This document shows, one piece after another, positions 47,580 through 57,911 of a stretch of 64,000 nucleotides of DNA. The stretch lies in the NCBI RefSeq assembly GCF_030435805.1, contig NC_081295.1:124595501-124659500 (forward strand). The letters run 5' to 3'. This DNA is from Mustela lutreola. Taxonomy: Eukaryota; Chordata; Mammalia; Carnivora; Mustelidae. Below the pieces are notes generated by a model. The model saw only the letters and a list, made by a program, of their open reading frames with translations. It was not told where the DNA came from and searched no databases. Both the position numbers and the translations under genes were made by a program. Position 1 is the stretch's first letter. Each line of letters starts with the position of its first letter.

Positions 47580-48400
47580 AATCATGCTCTTGTCTCTATA
47601 CCATTATCTGAGTCTATTCTTGCCAAGGCCAACAGACTGGGGACCAATTCTCTGTCCTTATCTTACTCTCCCAGCAGCATTTGACACACAGTAGCTCCCA
47701 CTTCCTTTGCGTTTTTCAGGGACTGTGCTCTCTGCAGGTTTCCCTTCCATTTCAGTGGCAGCTCTCTTTCTCTCCTTTTAAGTCTAAATGTATTGAGGCA
47801 CATTCTTTGACATTCTTATCTAGATTTATCACCTACGTCTCATGACTTTAAATACCATCCATAACTGATGAACATCTCCCAAATATCTCTTCTTGACCCC
47901 AACTTCTGCCGTAAACACCAACTGCTTTTTGGACTTCCTCTCTGAGATCTCTAATAAGTACCTCGAATTATTATGTGCAAAACTGAGCTCTTGTTTTTAC
48001 TCCTTAACCATGTCTCTCTCACGTTTCCCATCAAGAAATCACACCACCTCTCGGTTACCAGGGCCCAAACTGAAAGGTAATTCTCTTTTTCCATTTCCCC
48101 CTCAGCAGCAAGCCATGTCTACTTCATTTATTCAAAAAATATATTTATTAAGCAAAGAGAAGACACTACACTCCGAGATATCTCCACAACCCCCTCTAGC
48201 CAACCCTTTTCCATCTCCTTGTTAGTTTCATCCTCATTCTTACTTGGCCACCAAATGTCAGCCCTCCTCAAGGCTGTCCTGTGAACTCTCTTCTTCCCAC
48301 ATGACATTCTCCTCTCAGGTGACTTCAGCAACAGATTCCTCAGAGTTCTATCCCAACTACCGTATCTTGAGTAGCCCCAATCATTAATCACCATCTATAA
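47580..48400 (+). repeat. Ancient LINE remnant, L2-like
   Basis: CACAGTAGCTCCCACTTCC, GGACTTCCTCTCTGAGATCTC and GTGCAAAACTGAGCTCTTG resemble L2. Weakly supported. Confidence 0.35.
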
Positions 48401-48721
48401 TTATTCATGTGTTCATGTTCAAGAAAAAGAGCTCCTGACAACTGGGAATTGGCCTGATCCTAAGAGATAGGCCATGGTGCTCAAGTTGAAATAACCTCAC
48501 AGAACACCAATGTCAGAAAAGGTTACTGTGACTGTCATGAATTTAAGACAAAGTTCATAATCTTCTCTAAGCACAAAGGCAAGGTCATTGTGCAAACACC
48601 ATAAAATATTAAACAGCTCCCTCTAGGCCAAAATGATGGCTTTCTTTGACCAGCTACACTTTTAGCCATGTTTCATTCCTCCCTCCTTCTAGATGAGATT
48701 TTTTAAGATGTACAATTGCAT

Positions 48722-48897
48722 GGGGTTCCTGGGTGGCTCAATCACTTAAGCATCTGCTTTTGGCTCAGGTCATGATCCCAGCTTTCTGGGATGGAGTCCT
48801 GTGTTGGGCTTCCTGCTCAGAGGGAATTCTGCTTCTTCCTCTCCCTCTGCTGTACCCCCTGCTTGTTCTCTCAAAGAATAAATAAAATCTTTAAAAA
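48722..48897 (+). repeat. SINEC, older copy
   Basis: GGGGTTCCTGGGTGGCTCAATC head, AAAGAATAAATAAAATCTTT tail. Confidence 0.9.
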
Positions 48898-48908
48898 ATG
48901 TGCAATCA

Positions 48909-49108
48909 GGGCGCCTGGGTGGCTCAGTGGTTTAAGCCGCTGCCTTTAGCTCAGGTCATGATCTCAGGGTCCTGGGATCGAGTCCCACATCAAGCTATCT
49001 GCTCAGCAGGGAGCCTGCTTCCCTCTCTCTCTCTCTCTCTGCCTGCCTCTCTGTCTACTTGTGATCTCTCTCTGTCAAATAAATAAATAAAATATTATAA
49101 AAAAAATA
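48909..49108 (+). repeat. SINEC with 15-bp target-site duplication
   Basis: AAAAATGTGCAATCA at 48894-48908 and 49109-49123: it entered the tail end of the preceding SINE. Confidence 0.95.
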
Positions 49109-50083
49109 AAAAATGTGCAATCATAATTGTCCTCACTTCCTGATAGTATCCAACCCAGAATAATTTCACATCCCTGAAACTTCTCTCCAAATCACCTAGC
49201 ACAGATGCTAGTCCTGTCATTCCTAAACCTCCATTAGTGAGACAACCTCTGCAGAATTAATAAATCCAGGTTTTTGGATGTGTTCCTGGTGATCTTTGGC
49301 TGGAGGGCATTAACACTTTGTCTTATCTTCTACTGCATCCTGAAATTTTAGCAGAGGGGCTAATAGAGGATATTCATTCTGAAAATCCAGTATTTTGCTT
49401 AGCACATAGCTGCTTGAATAAAAATAATTTTTCAAAGCTTCGGTGGCAGCTAGGAAGACTAGTTATTATGGTCAGTGGCATAAAGTTGAAGAGCTGTGTT
49501 AGCTTTAAGGAAATTTCCTCCAAGAAAGCCGGTGTCCTCTGCCCTTCCTGGTCCATCTTGAGAATTGGAGCATGGATAAACTAGCGTTGTTTCCCAAACC
49601 ACAAATAGGAGTATCTGACCCTGGTAGTTGTGGAGCTGAAACCTGGGGGAAGGGGTTCTGAGTACCTGAGGTGGTGGCCTACCTTGGGCTGTCTACCTCT
49701 TGAATTTTGAGAAATTAATTTCTATTTTGCTTTAGGACTAACTTTGGTTTCTGTTAAAACTGTGCTTAAAAGCTGATAAACCGGGTCATAGTAGGTACTT
49801 AATATTTAGTGAATATTTCCCTGCTTATGGTTTAACTACCACTTATACTGTAAAACTTAGATATGCAAAACATTTGTCACTAGTTTTAATATGAATACAA
49901 ACCTGTATACCCACCTATTTTCTCTCTTCTCAGAGTTCTTAAAATGACAGCTCAGATTCATTCTGAATTCCTAGCGTTATCCCTGTATCTTTCTTTTTAA
50001 ATGGTAGTTATGCAACCCAGAACTACCCCGAGAAAACTGATACTTTCATTTCGATCTCTTATTTTAAAAATGTCTACTTTTCA

Positions 50084-50253
50084 GGGCGCCTGGGTGGCTC
50101 AGTGGGTTAAAGCCTCTGCCATCGGCTAAAGTCATGATCGCAGGGTCCTGGGATCGGGCCCCACATTGGGCTCTCTGCTCATCAGGGAGCCTACTTCCTC
50201 CTCTCTGCCTACTCTTGTCAAATGAATAAATAAAATCTTTAAAAAAAATAAAA
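50084..50253 (+). repeat. SINEC
   Basis: GGGCGCCTGGGTGGCTCAG; the CT-rich middle is short. AATAAATAAAATCTTT tail. Confidence 0.93.
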
Positions 50254-50399
50254 TGTCTGCTTTTCTCTGGTCTACTACCCAAGTCTGTATCATAACTCAC
50301 CTGGACTAGTGAAATTACTTTTGAAGGCATTTCCAAGCCTGGTCGGCTCCAAAGATCCATACACCCATATGATCTTGTTGAAAAATGAATCTAATCCAT

Positions 50400-50970
50400 A
50401 CCAACCTGCCTAAAAACCGTTCAAAGGATTAATGAAAAGACCCAAGACTGTGGGTTCTGCAAGGTCCTGAGTGGTCTAGCTCTTCTTCCTTCTGCCTCAT
50501 CTCCTACTTTTCCCATCTCTTGGTGAACACCTTTGCTTAGACTTTGCTTTTCCACAGCTTGTCCTTCAGAGCTTGTCTCAGATGTCACCTTCCCAGTCTC
50601 CCTTTATTACATACTCTCTTTGCATTATGTCTCACTTTTGACAGGTGTGACCTTACACATATTCATGATTTTTTGATAAACGTGTCTCCCCTGTACGGGG
50701 CGCCTGGGTGGCTCAGTGGGTTAAGCCTCTGCTTTCGGCTCAGGTCATGATCTCAGGGTCATGGGATCCAGCCCCGCAAAGAGCTCTCTGCTCAGCAGGG
50801 AACTGCTTCCTCCTCTCTCTCTACTTGTGATCTCTCTGTGAAATAAATAAATAAAATCTTAAAAAAAAAAAAAAAGTGTCTCCCCTGTAGATTTAAACAT
50901 TGATTTTCGTTATTTCTAGTGCCTAGTATACTGTCAGGCCCATAGTTATTCTATAAATATTTGTTTAAAA
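50400..50970 (+). repeat. L2-like LINE remnant
   Basis: CTTCTGCCTCATCTCCTACT, AGATGTCACCTTCCCAGTCT and, beyond a SINE, CTAGTGCCTAGTATACTGTC then CTATAAATATTTGTTT: forward L2 3' end, split by SINEC 50696-50875. Confidence 0.6.
50696..50875 (+). repeat. SINEC with 14-bp target-site duplication
   Basis: GTGTCTCCCCTGTA at 50682-50695 and 50876-50889, inside the L2-like remnant. Confidence 0.95.
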
Positions 50971-50981
50971 ACTGTTTTGTC

Positions 50982-51180
50982 GGGGCGCCTGGGTGGCTCA
51001 GTGGGTTAAAGCCTCTGCCTTCGGCTCAGGTCATGATCCCAGGGTCCTGGGATCATGCCCCACATCGGGCTCTCTGCTCAGCAGGGAGCCTGCTTCTTCC
51101 TCTCTCTCTGCCTGCCTCTCTGCCTACTTGTGATCTCTGCCTATCAAATAAATAAATAAAATCTTAAAAAAAAAAAAAAG
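50982..51180 (+). repeat. SINEC with 11-bp target-site duplication
   Basis: ACTGTTTTGTC at 50971-50981 and 51181-51191. Near consensus. Confidence 0.95.
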
Positions 51181-51489
51181 ACTGTTTTGTCATCACAACT
51201 CCATAATCATCAAACCTACAAACATGGGTAGAACATTACAAAATTACTCTGTGGATACTTGGCCTCTCCTTTCTCCTCTAAGGCCTTACCGTTGAACATA
51301 ATGCAGCCTGGTGTGTCTGATGCTTGTAGGTTATGGGACCTCACTAGTTCCTTCAGACTGAAAAAAAAACTCAAGCTTTTTCCTTCTCCAACACCACTAT
51401 ATATGAACAAATGGAAGAATAAAGTGACTCCAAAAAGAACACCCTTATCTGCACCTCCAGAGATGACTGGAACACAGGGATTGAAGAAA

Positions 51490-52691
51490 ACACTTGTTTC
51501 CACTGCATTTATTACTAATATAAAAAATGTTAGAAAGAAAAAAAAATTCTCTCAGTTCTCCAACGGCTCTCATCCTTCCCTCTTGCCCACACAACTCCTG
51601 ACCCATTTCTTCTGGGTCAGTTCAAAACCAAACCTGTTCACTGCCGTTTTCACAGAAAACAACCAGTACCAGGGATGTAGGAAAGAAGGTTAGATGAGGG
51701 CGACAGTACTGTCCAGGTTCCACCCAAAGGTAGGCCGGGTGGAGATTCACAGAATTCAGACAAAAGGGCTGGTGGCCTCACAATGACGTACTCTAACTAA
51801 AGTGGGCTGGAGAGGAAATAGGGTAGCCCATCAGAGGCTTCAGAGGACATCTCATGGGCTTATGTCAAACCCAGAAAAACCAACACCAGGAGAATGGGGA
51901 GACTAGAGAGGCAGTCTTGTGGAAAGTTTCAAATTCTCCCATGTTGGGAGGTGTGGAAAGTCTAGAGGGCACCAAGAGCCTCACTCATTTTGGCAGAAAA
52001 ACTTACTCTAGTGTTGGGAAGTCACAAAGATGCCACGGACACTGAGAAAGGCTACGTAGGAGGGGATGCACAGTTTCACAAAGCACAGTGATCACAGACC
52101 AGAGCAGTGGGGATCATGCTACTGACGAAGAAACTACAAAATCCAAAAGCAGGGAGAGTGGCCTTTCAGGGAGACTGTACCAGTCGTCCATATTTGACCC
52201 CAGGTCAACCTGGTTGACCTGCTCAGTTTCACAGAGCAACTGGCAACTTTTGGGGTAGGGGCTGTCACATAAAAAGGACTTAAAACAAGCAGCTAGAAGA
52301 AGGAAATGGTAGGAAACTGCTCCAGGGCTCTCAGGAATCGAAGGCAGTACCAGGGGCGAGGTGGACAGATGTACAAGAAACAGCACCAAAGAGGTTTCCT
52401 GTTCAGCAGTCAGTTGGCGATGGGGAAGAGGATCCAGGAGGCAGTTGAAGGGAGCAAAGATGGGGTCCTGAAGATGAGTCTCTGGAGGCTGGATCAGAAG
52501 AAAGCCCACATACTGGGCACCAGTGATGAAACAGCTCTGGACCCCAAACTGGAAGGCTGTGGATAGGGGTGGGTGTCACTGACTGAGGGTGGTGGGTAGA
52601 ACAGCCTCACAGCAGCCATCACAGGGCCACAGGGAAATATATGGCGACTAGGTCAGTGGGCTCCTTCCAGCCTGGATAGGAAGGCACAGTC
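51490..52691 (-). other. PRR3: PRR3 3' UTR (inferred)
   Basis: About 1.2 kb of repeat-free sequence between the stop (52692) and the first good minus-strand AATAAA. Confidence 0.6.
51508..51513 (-). terminator. PRR3 polyadenylation signal (candidate)
   Basis: TTTATT on the plus strand; downstream in gene sense come GTGTTTTC and CTGTGTTCC. Confidence 0.55.
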
Positions 52692-55600
52692 TCACAGAGG
52701 AGGTCCATTGACACCTGGGTGGTAGAAGGCACAGAGGTCTTCATATCGACAGTGGCCCTTTTTGGCAAAGTGTCGGCAAACGGGGCGGTTGGATTTGTCT
52801 GTAAACAAGTCAAAATTGAGCAGTTTAAAATAAAAGAAAGGAAAAAAATGTAACAAAAGCAGAGAAAGAGAGGGCAGTCAGATTTTCTACTCCCTACCAC
52901 TTCCAGACATTTTAGAATAGTAGTCATTTTCCTGGGAGAAAAACACATTCAGGGCTACTCTTACTTCAGAAGGACAAAGGACAACCCAAAAGAGAAGAGT
53001 CACAGGCATTTGGGGAGTGGTGGATATTAAATGTTATAGGCATAAGAAAAATGGACCTTACCTTCCATAACTTGGGGGCCATCCTTCGGCGGGCAGGTAT
53101 TTTTGATAAGAGACCAACTTTTCAGCCTTCGAGGATTTCTCTGCTCTTTGTGAAAGCCTCCCCTGGAAGGGCCCCCATGGCCTGGTCCAGGAAAAGGAGG
53201 TTCAGTATTGGCCCCCCACCAACCACGACCATATGGGCCACACCTGGGGCCTAGGCCTCCCCGAATTGGGCCTCTACCCCGAGGAGGCGGTGGGAGACTC
53301 AGCAGTGGTGGAATCATTGGTCCTCTTGATCCTGGAGGACCTCTGTGAAGAGCTGAAGAATAAGAGAGAAAGAAAGACATGGAAAGGTGATCAGTGGCCA
53401 GCTTAATTCTGATAAAGCAGCCCTGTGTTTTTGTTGTTTTACTTTTTATTGAAGTACAATATACATACAGAAAAATACACCAATTTTAAATGTACAACTC
53501 AACTGCCATCAAAGTAAACACACCTGTGATTTTACCACCCAGGTGAAGGGATAGAGCCTTCTTAGCACTCGAAAATCCTCCCCACTTTGTGCCCCCCCCC
53601 CACTATTCCACCCTCCTCCCCAAAGGTAACCACTCTCCTGACTTCTAGCACCATAGGTTAGTTTTTGCCTGTTTTTGAACTTCGCACAAATGGAATCATA
53701 CAGTCTGCATTCTTTTCTGTCTGGCTCCTTTCGCTCAACATCGTGTTTGTGAGATTCATCCAGGTTGCCTGTAGCAGGAGTTCGTTCATTTTCATTGCAG
53801 TGTAGTATCCCATTGCATGCACACACAACAACTTATTTATCCATTCTACTGATGGTGGACATGTGGGTGGATTCCAGTTTGGGGCTATAACGAAAAATGC
53901 TGCTATGAACATTTTTATACATGTCTTTGTTACACATATGTATGCATTTCTGTTGAGTATAAACGTAGTAGAAGTATTGTTGGGTCCTAGGGTATATGTA
54001 TGCTGAAGTTTAATGAAGTCAAACTTTCTTTTTTAAAGTGACTGTACCAATTCATACTCCCACTGGCAATTGTTCCATAGTCTTGGACAATACTTGGTAT
54101 TGTCAATTTTTTTCACTTTGCCATTCTGGGGAGTGTTTTTATTTTGTTTTGCTTTTTAATTGTGGTGGAATATGTAACATAAAATTTGCTGTCTTTTTTT
54201 AAAAAACTCTGCCCAATGTGGGGCTCGATCTCATAACTCTGAGATCAAGAGTCATATGCTCTATTGACTGAGCCAGCCAGGTGCCTAAGATTTGCCATTT
54301 AACTATTTTTAAGTGCATGTTTCAGTAGTGTTAAGTAGATTCTCATTGTTGTGAAACAGATCTCTTTAGAACTTTTCCATCTTGCAAAACTGAAACTCTA
54401 TAGGTACTGAACAACTCTCCTTTTCCCCCTCCAATCAGCTCTTACTAACCACCATTCTACTTTGCTTCTATGAATTTGACTACTTTAAATACCTCATAAG
54501 TGGAATTATACATTTGTCTTTTTTTGACTGGCTTGTTTTATTTAGCAAGATGGCCTGAAGATTCATCCATGCTGTAGCATGCAATAGGATTCCCTTCCTC
54601 TCTGGGGCTGAATACTATTCCATTGTAAGAAGATACCATATTTTCTTAAAAAAAAAAAAAAAAAAAAGAAGATACCATATTTTGTTTATTCTTCTGTCAA
54701 TGGGCATTTAGATTGCCTCCAGCTCTTGGCTGTTGTAAATAATGCTGCTATGAATAGGAGTGTGCAAATATCTCTTCAAGATCCTGCTTTCCATTCTTTT
54801 GGATATATACCCAGAAGTGGGAATGCTGGATCATGTGGTATTTCTATTTCTAACTTTTTCTGAGGAAACTCCATAGTGTTTTCCATAGAATTGCACCATT
54901 TTACAGTCTCACCAACAGTGCACAAGGGTCTTAACTTGAAGTGTTAGGTTTTCATCTTGCAATTATTTAACAACTAATGATATTGAGTTCTTGTTCACAT
55001 GTTCTTGGTCATTTAGATCTCGGTTTTTGAGAGAGAGCTGTTCTGGCACGTTGCCCATTTTTCCCAACAGGTTGTCTAAAAGAGGCCTGTGTATATTCTA
55101 GATTCAAGCTCTTCATTGGTTCTATTTGTTGCAAGTATCCTCTACTCTATGACTTCCTATTAATTTCTTAATGGTATTATTTCATTAATAAAAGTTTAAT
55201 GTAGTTCAGTTCATCAATCTTTAAAATGTTTATTATCTATTTAAGAACTGTTATCTCCTCCAAGACCATGAAAATATTTTTCTTTACTTTTAACACTTAG
55301 ATCTATACTTCAGTTGGAGTTGATGTTTACATACCATATGAATAGGTCAGATTTCATCCCCCTCAAGAATACCCAATTAATCCAGCATCATTTATTTAAA
55401 TGACCACTATTTCAGCTCCAACTTCATCATAAAAGAGGGGTCTACATACGTGCAGGCCTGTTACTGTACTTTTTGTACGAGGCTATTGACTTTTAGGTCT
55501 GTTGTGCCAACATCACACCATAACTACTACAGCTTTACAGTAAATTGTGACATTCAGGTAAGTCCTCCAACTTCAAGATTGTATTTGCAGCTTTTGCATT

Positions 55601-56752
55601 TCCATGTAATAACACAGAATGTTTATTTCCATTATAGGGATTGATAGGGATTGTAACCAGGAATCCACTGAATCTACAGATCAATTTGGGAATAAGCGAC
55701 ATTTTTACAACACTGAGTTTTCCAATCTGTGAATATACATCTTTCCATTCATTTTTGAACAGAATCCCTTATCTTTTAGTTTTAAGTTCTCCTGGGTTTT
55801 AGTCCCTCCCTTGCCCCCTTCTCCAGGACTAATCAAAGAATCAGAGCCCCCTCATCCTCACCTGACTTGGGGTCACCAGGCTTTCCATTGGCCATGGGGG
55901 GAGGGCCTAGAAGGCTGGGTGGTCCTAAGAGCAGACATGAAAATATAGTTATCAAAATGGACTAAAGTTATAATGATCCTGTCTTATGTTTTTCTACTAA
56001 TTTCTTAATTCAATCTGTAAAGCCAGACACATTCTCAGTAGTGTTACATGTTCTCAGGTAAATCCACCTGCCCTTTCCTCAAAAAAAAGTTTCCAGTTTG
56101 GAAAAAAAAAAATAAAAAAGTGGAGACTCAGTCAAGGAGTATAACGCGCGGTAAGACTATCTTACAGCTTTCTCTTTCCCTTAACCTAGTTGCTACCCAA
56201 AAGATCCCGGGTGATTCCAGATGTAATCCAATCCTCCCTTTAACTGTTGGCCAATCAGAACGATCCCCCCCGCCCCCGGAGTAGTTCAGAGAAGGCAGCA
56301 CTTCTATCTAGCTTCTCTGTGCAAGTCTGGCGGTAAACTGTTATCCTAGTCTTCGCAATCTGCAACCTCTCTAGGGCCCCCTCTCCCTTGCCGTTCTGCG
56401 ACTGCGCACACGAGCTCTTTATCTTCTCCCCTGCCCTCTTCAGAAAGGTTAGAGGCCGGATCGAAGTTGAGGGGTCAAGGAAGAGAACTCGCTCAGGACT
56501 CCACACCGGACAGGATCCCATCCCCGCCCCAGTGTTTGAGCCCTTCTTCCTTCCGTTAGAGCCGCCTCCCCCGCACCTTTTCAGACCCTAACCCTTCGCC
56601 CTCGACCAGCTGACAGGCATGTGCACACCCCTCCCGGGCTCCTCACCGATGGGACTCCCATCCTCCTCGTCTCCAGTCTCCTCCCGCTCTGGCAGCGGGG
56701 GCTGCTGCAGTGGCGGCGGCTGCTGCTGATTCTGCTTCTTTCGTTTGGGCAT
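52692..56752 (-). CDS. PRR3: Proline-rich protein 3 (CCCH zinc-finger protein)
   Basis: Small Pro/Gly-rich protein with a C-terminal CCCH finger, probably RNA-binding; its role is poorly known. Coding exons in transcript order: 56647-56752, 55862-55924, 53062-53352, 52692-52798. Sum 567 bp, 188 codons plus TGA, the same length I recall for human. Exon 1 encodes [20 protein letters not shown] and an acidic [14 protein letters not shown] end. Exon 2 reads [19 protein letters not shown], exon 3 a Pro/Arg/Gly stretch ending [19 protein letters not shown]. Exon 4 carries C161-X8-C170-X5-C176-X3-H180 and ends [11 protein letters not shown]. All three introns are phase 1. Exons 2-4 align with the last PPP1R10 exons, and exon 1 with its upstream sequence resembles ABCF1 exon 1. 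Divergent from GNL1; intron 2 holds two L1 fragments. Confidence 0.97.
53431..54185 (-). repeat. L1 fragment, 3' end
   Basis: Minus-strand L1: TTTTTATTGAAGTACAATATA at its 3' end, and the ORF2 C-terminus is readable on the minus strand (53658-53912: [20 protein letters not shown], then [19 protein letters not shown]). 5'-truncated, with the ORF2 segment ending early. Lies in PRR3 intron 2. Confidence 0.85.
54196..54287 (-). repeat. Old short SINEC within L1
   Basis: AAAAACTCTGCCCAATGTGG, GAGATCAAGAGTCATATGCT, GAGCCAGCCAGGTGCC. Confidence 0.78.
54290..55795 (-). repeat. Second L1 fragment, same orientation
   Basis: A second, longer and more diverged minus-strand L1 piece. It repeats the same L1 interval as the first (CAATGGGCATTTAGATTGCC, then AATGCTGCTATGAATAGGAG), so it is a separate copy. 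It contains the tail-only insertion at 54645-54665. Confidence 0.8.
54645..54665 (+). repeat. Tail-only SINEC insertion
   Basis: CTT followed by about 18 A, enclosed by a perfect GAAGATACCATATTTT repeat (54629-54644 and 54668-54683; 18 bp if two A are counted). It is the TCTTAAAA end of a SINEC with nothing upstream. Confidence 0.7.
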
Positions 56753-57693
56753 CGTGATTGCGGCAATGGCTGCAGCTGGATTTGGAGGGCAGTGAGGAAG
56801 GGGCACGCGGGGATTCTATTTCCGCTTCCGGTGAGTGCATGGAGAGGCTGATGCTCCCGCCATTTAACTTCCGGAAAGCTCCGGGGAGCTTTTATGCGTC
56901 AAATTCTATCATAAAACGCCTCCCTCGGTCTCTGCCAGGCACAGGAGCAGTCTCAAGGCTACTTTTTATTGCGTTCCTCTAAATGCTTTTAAAAATTCCT
57001 CTCTTCTCCCCTCGCAAAGAACCCACGACTGGCTGCTCACTGTGTGCCATAGAGTCGACAGGCTCTCGGGCCAGAAGGCCCGAGAGAGCTGTCGCACCTT
57101 AAGATCGCCACATCCGGACCCTGGTTACTATGGTAACGGCTGCAGGCACAACTTCGTGCCCTCTGACCTCTCTCCAAAAATCCTTGTCCCACCTGGGTTT
57201 CCTTCCTAGCCTGCCTTTGCCCTTATGATCTGTAAACCTGCTCTTTACCACTACCTTGACAAGGAATTTGGGTCCCACGGCTCTTGAGACCGCTACCCGC
57301 CCCTCAAGACGTCTGGCCCCGCCCCCAGTGTAGACGAGCAACTCCACTCTATTCCTGGGACGCGCAGTCCAGTCTTTCCACTAAGGTCAAGCCCGGGGGG
57401 GGGTGGGGGGCTGGGAAGTAGCTTCAGCGCAATCACGCTCTTTCTCCCAGGTGGTAGGACCCGCCCTCCGCTCCCCCTCCCCCTCCAGGTGAGTGGTAGC
57501 TTCCCCCACCCCCAGAGCGCAAGGTAGTGATGATACAAGTCCCCCCTCCTCCGAACGCGAGTTGGTAGCGTCCGTGACGAAATTAGCTTGATCCTCCCAC
57601 GCGCGCCTCCTTCCTCGCCGCAGCTGCGCCTTCTCGGTGCCACTGACTCTCACGTGCAGTAGCGCACCCCGCATCCTGCTCTCGCCTCGCTCC

Positions 57694-57699
57694 TATAAA
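57694..57699 (+). promoter_or_regulatory. TATA-like box, GNL1 side
   Basis: CTCCTATAAAGAAG; a start about 30 bp on would leave a 5' UTR of about 190 nt. It could also be fortuitous in a CpG island. Confidence 0.45.
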
Positions 57700-57776
57700 G
57701 AAGTGGCTGTATTTCCTTCGCTTTCCACCCAGGCCACAGTTAGGGGGGTGCGGGCAAATCGGCCAGGCCCGCCCGC

Positions 57777-57784
57777 TGACGTCA
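57777..57784. promoter_or_regulatory. CRE palindrome TGACGTCA
   Basis: Perfect 8-bp CREB/ATF site followed by CC, 128 bp before the GNL1 ATG. Confidence 0.65.
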
Positions 57785-57911
57785 CCTCATAGCCCCGCCC
57801 CCTCTAGGGTCCCAGGCCCGTGCGGCAGGGGGTGCCCGGGGGGGTGGGGGGGGGAGTCAGTTGAGGCGGCGGGAGCTCGGCGGAGGGTGGGCCAGGGGAC
57901 TGGTCCAGGCC

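Larger units (their letters stand above)
47111..51489. other. Intergenic spacer ABCF1 / PRR3
   Basis: About 4.4 kb between the ABCF1 promoter and the PRR3 3' end. It contains an L1 3' fragment, L2-like sequence and five SINEs. Stretches 48420-48720 and 49140-50080 show nothing that I recognise. Confidence 0.7.
56753..57911. promoter_or_regulatory. Divergent CpG-rich promoter of PRR3 and GNL1
   Basis: About 1.16 kb between the two start codons and free of interspersed repeats. On the PRR3 side lies ACCGGAAGCGGAAATAG (56816-56832, minus). On the GNL1 side lie TATAAA at 57694-57699, a perfect CRE palindrome and several G-runs (57391-57410, 57838-57855). Confidence 0.75.

Noticed and set aside
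48420-48720. Possible old transposon remnant in the ABCF1-PRR3 spacer
   Set aside because: No terminal repeats, no coding text and no family match by eye; left unassigned.
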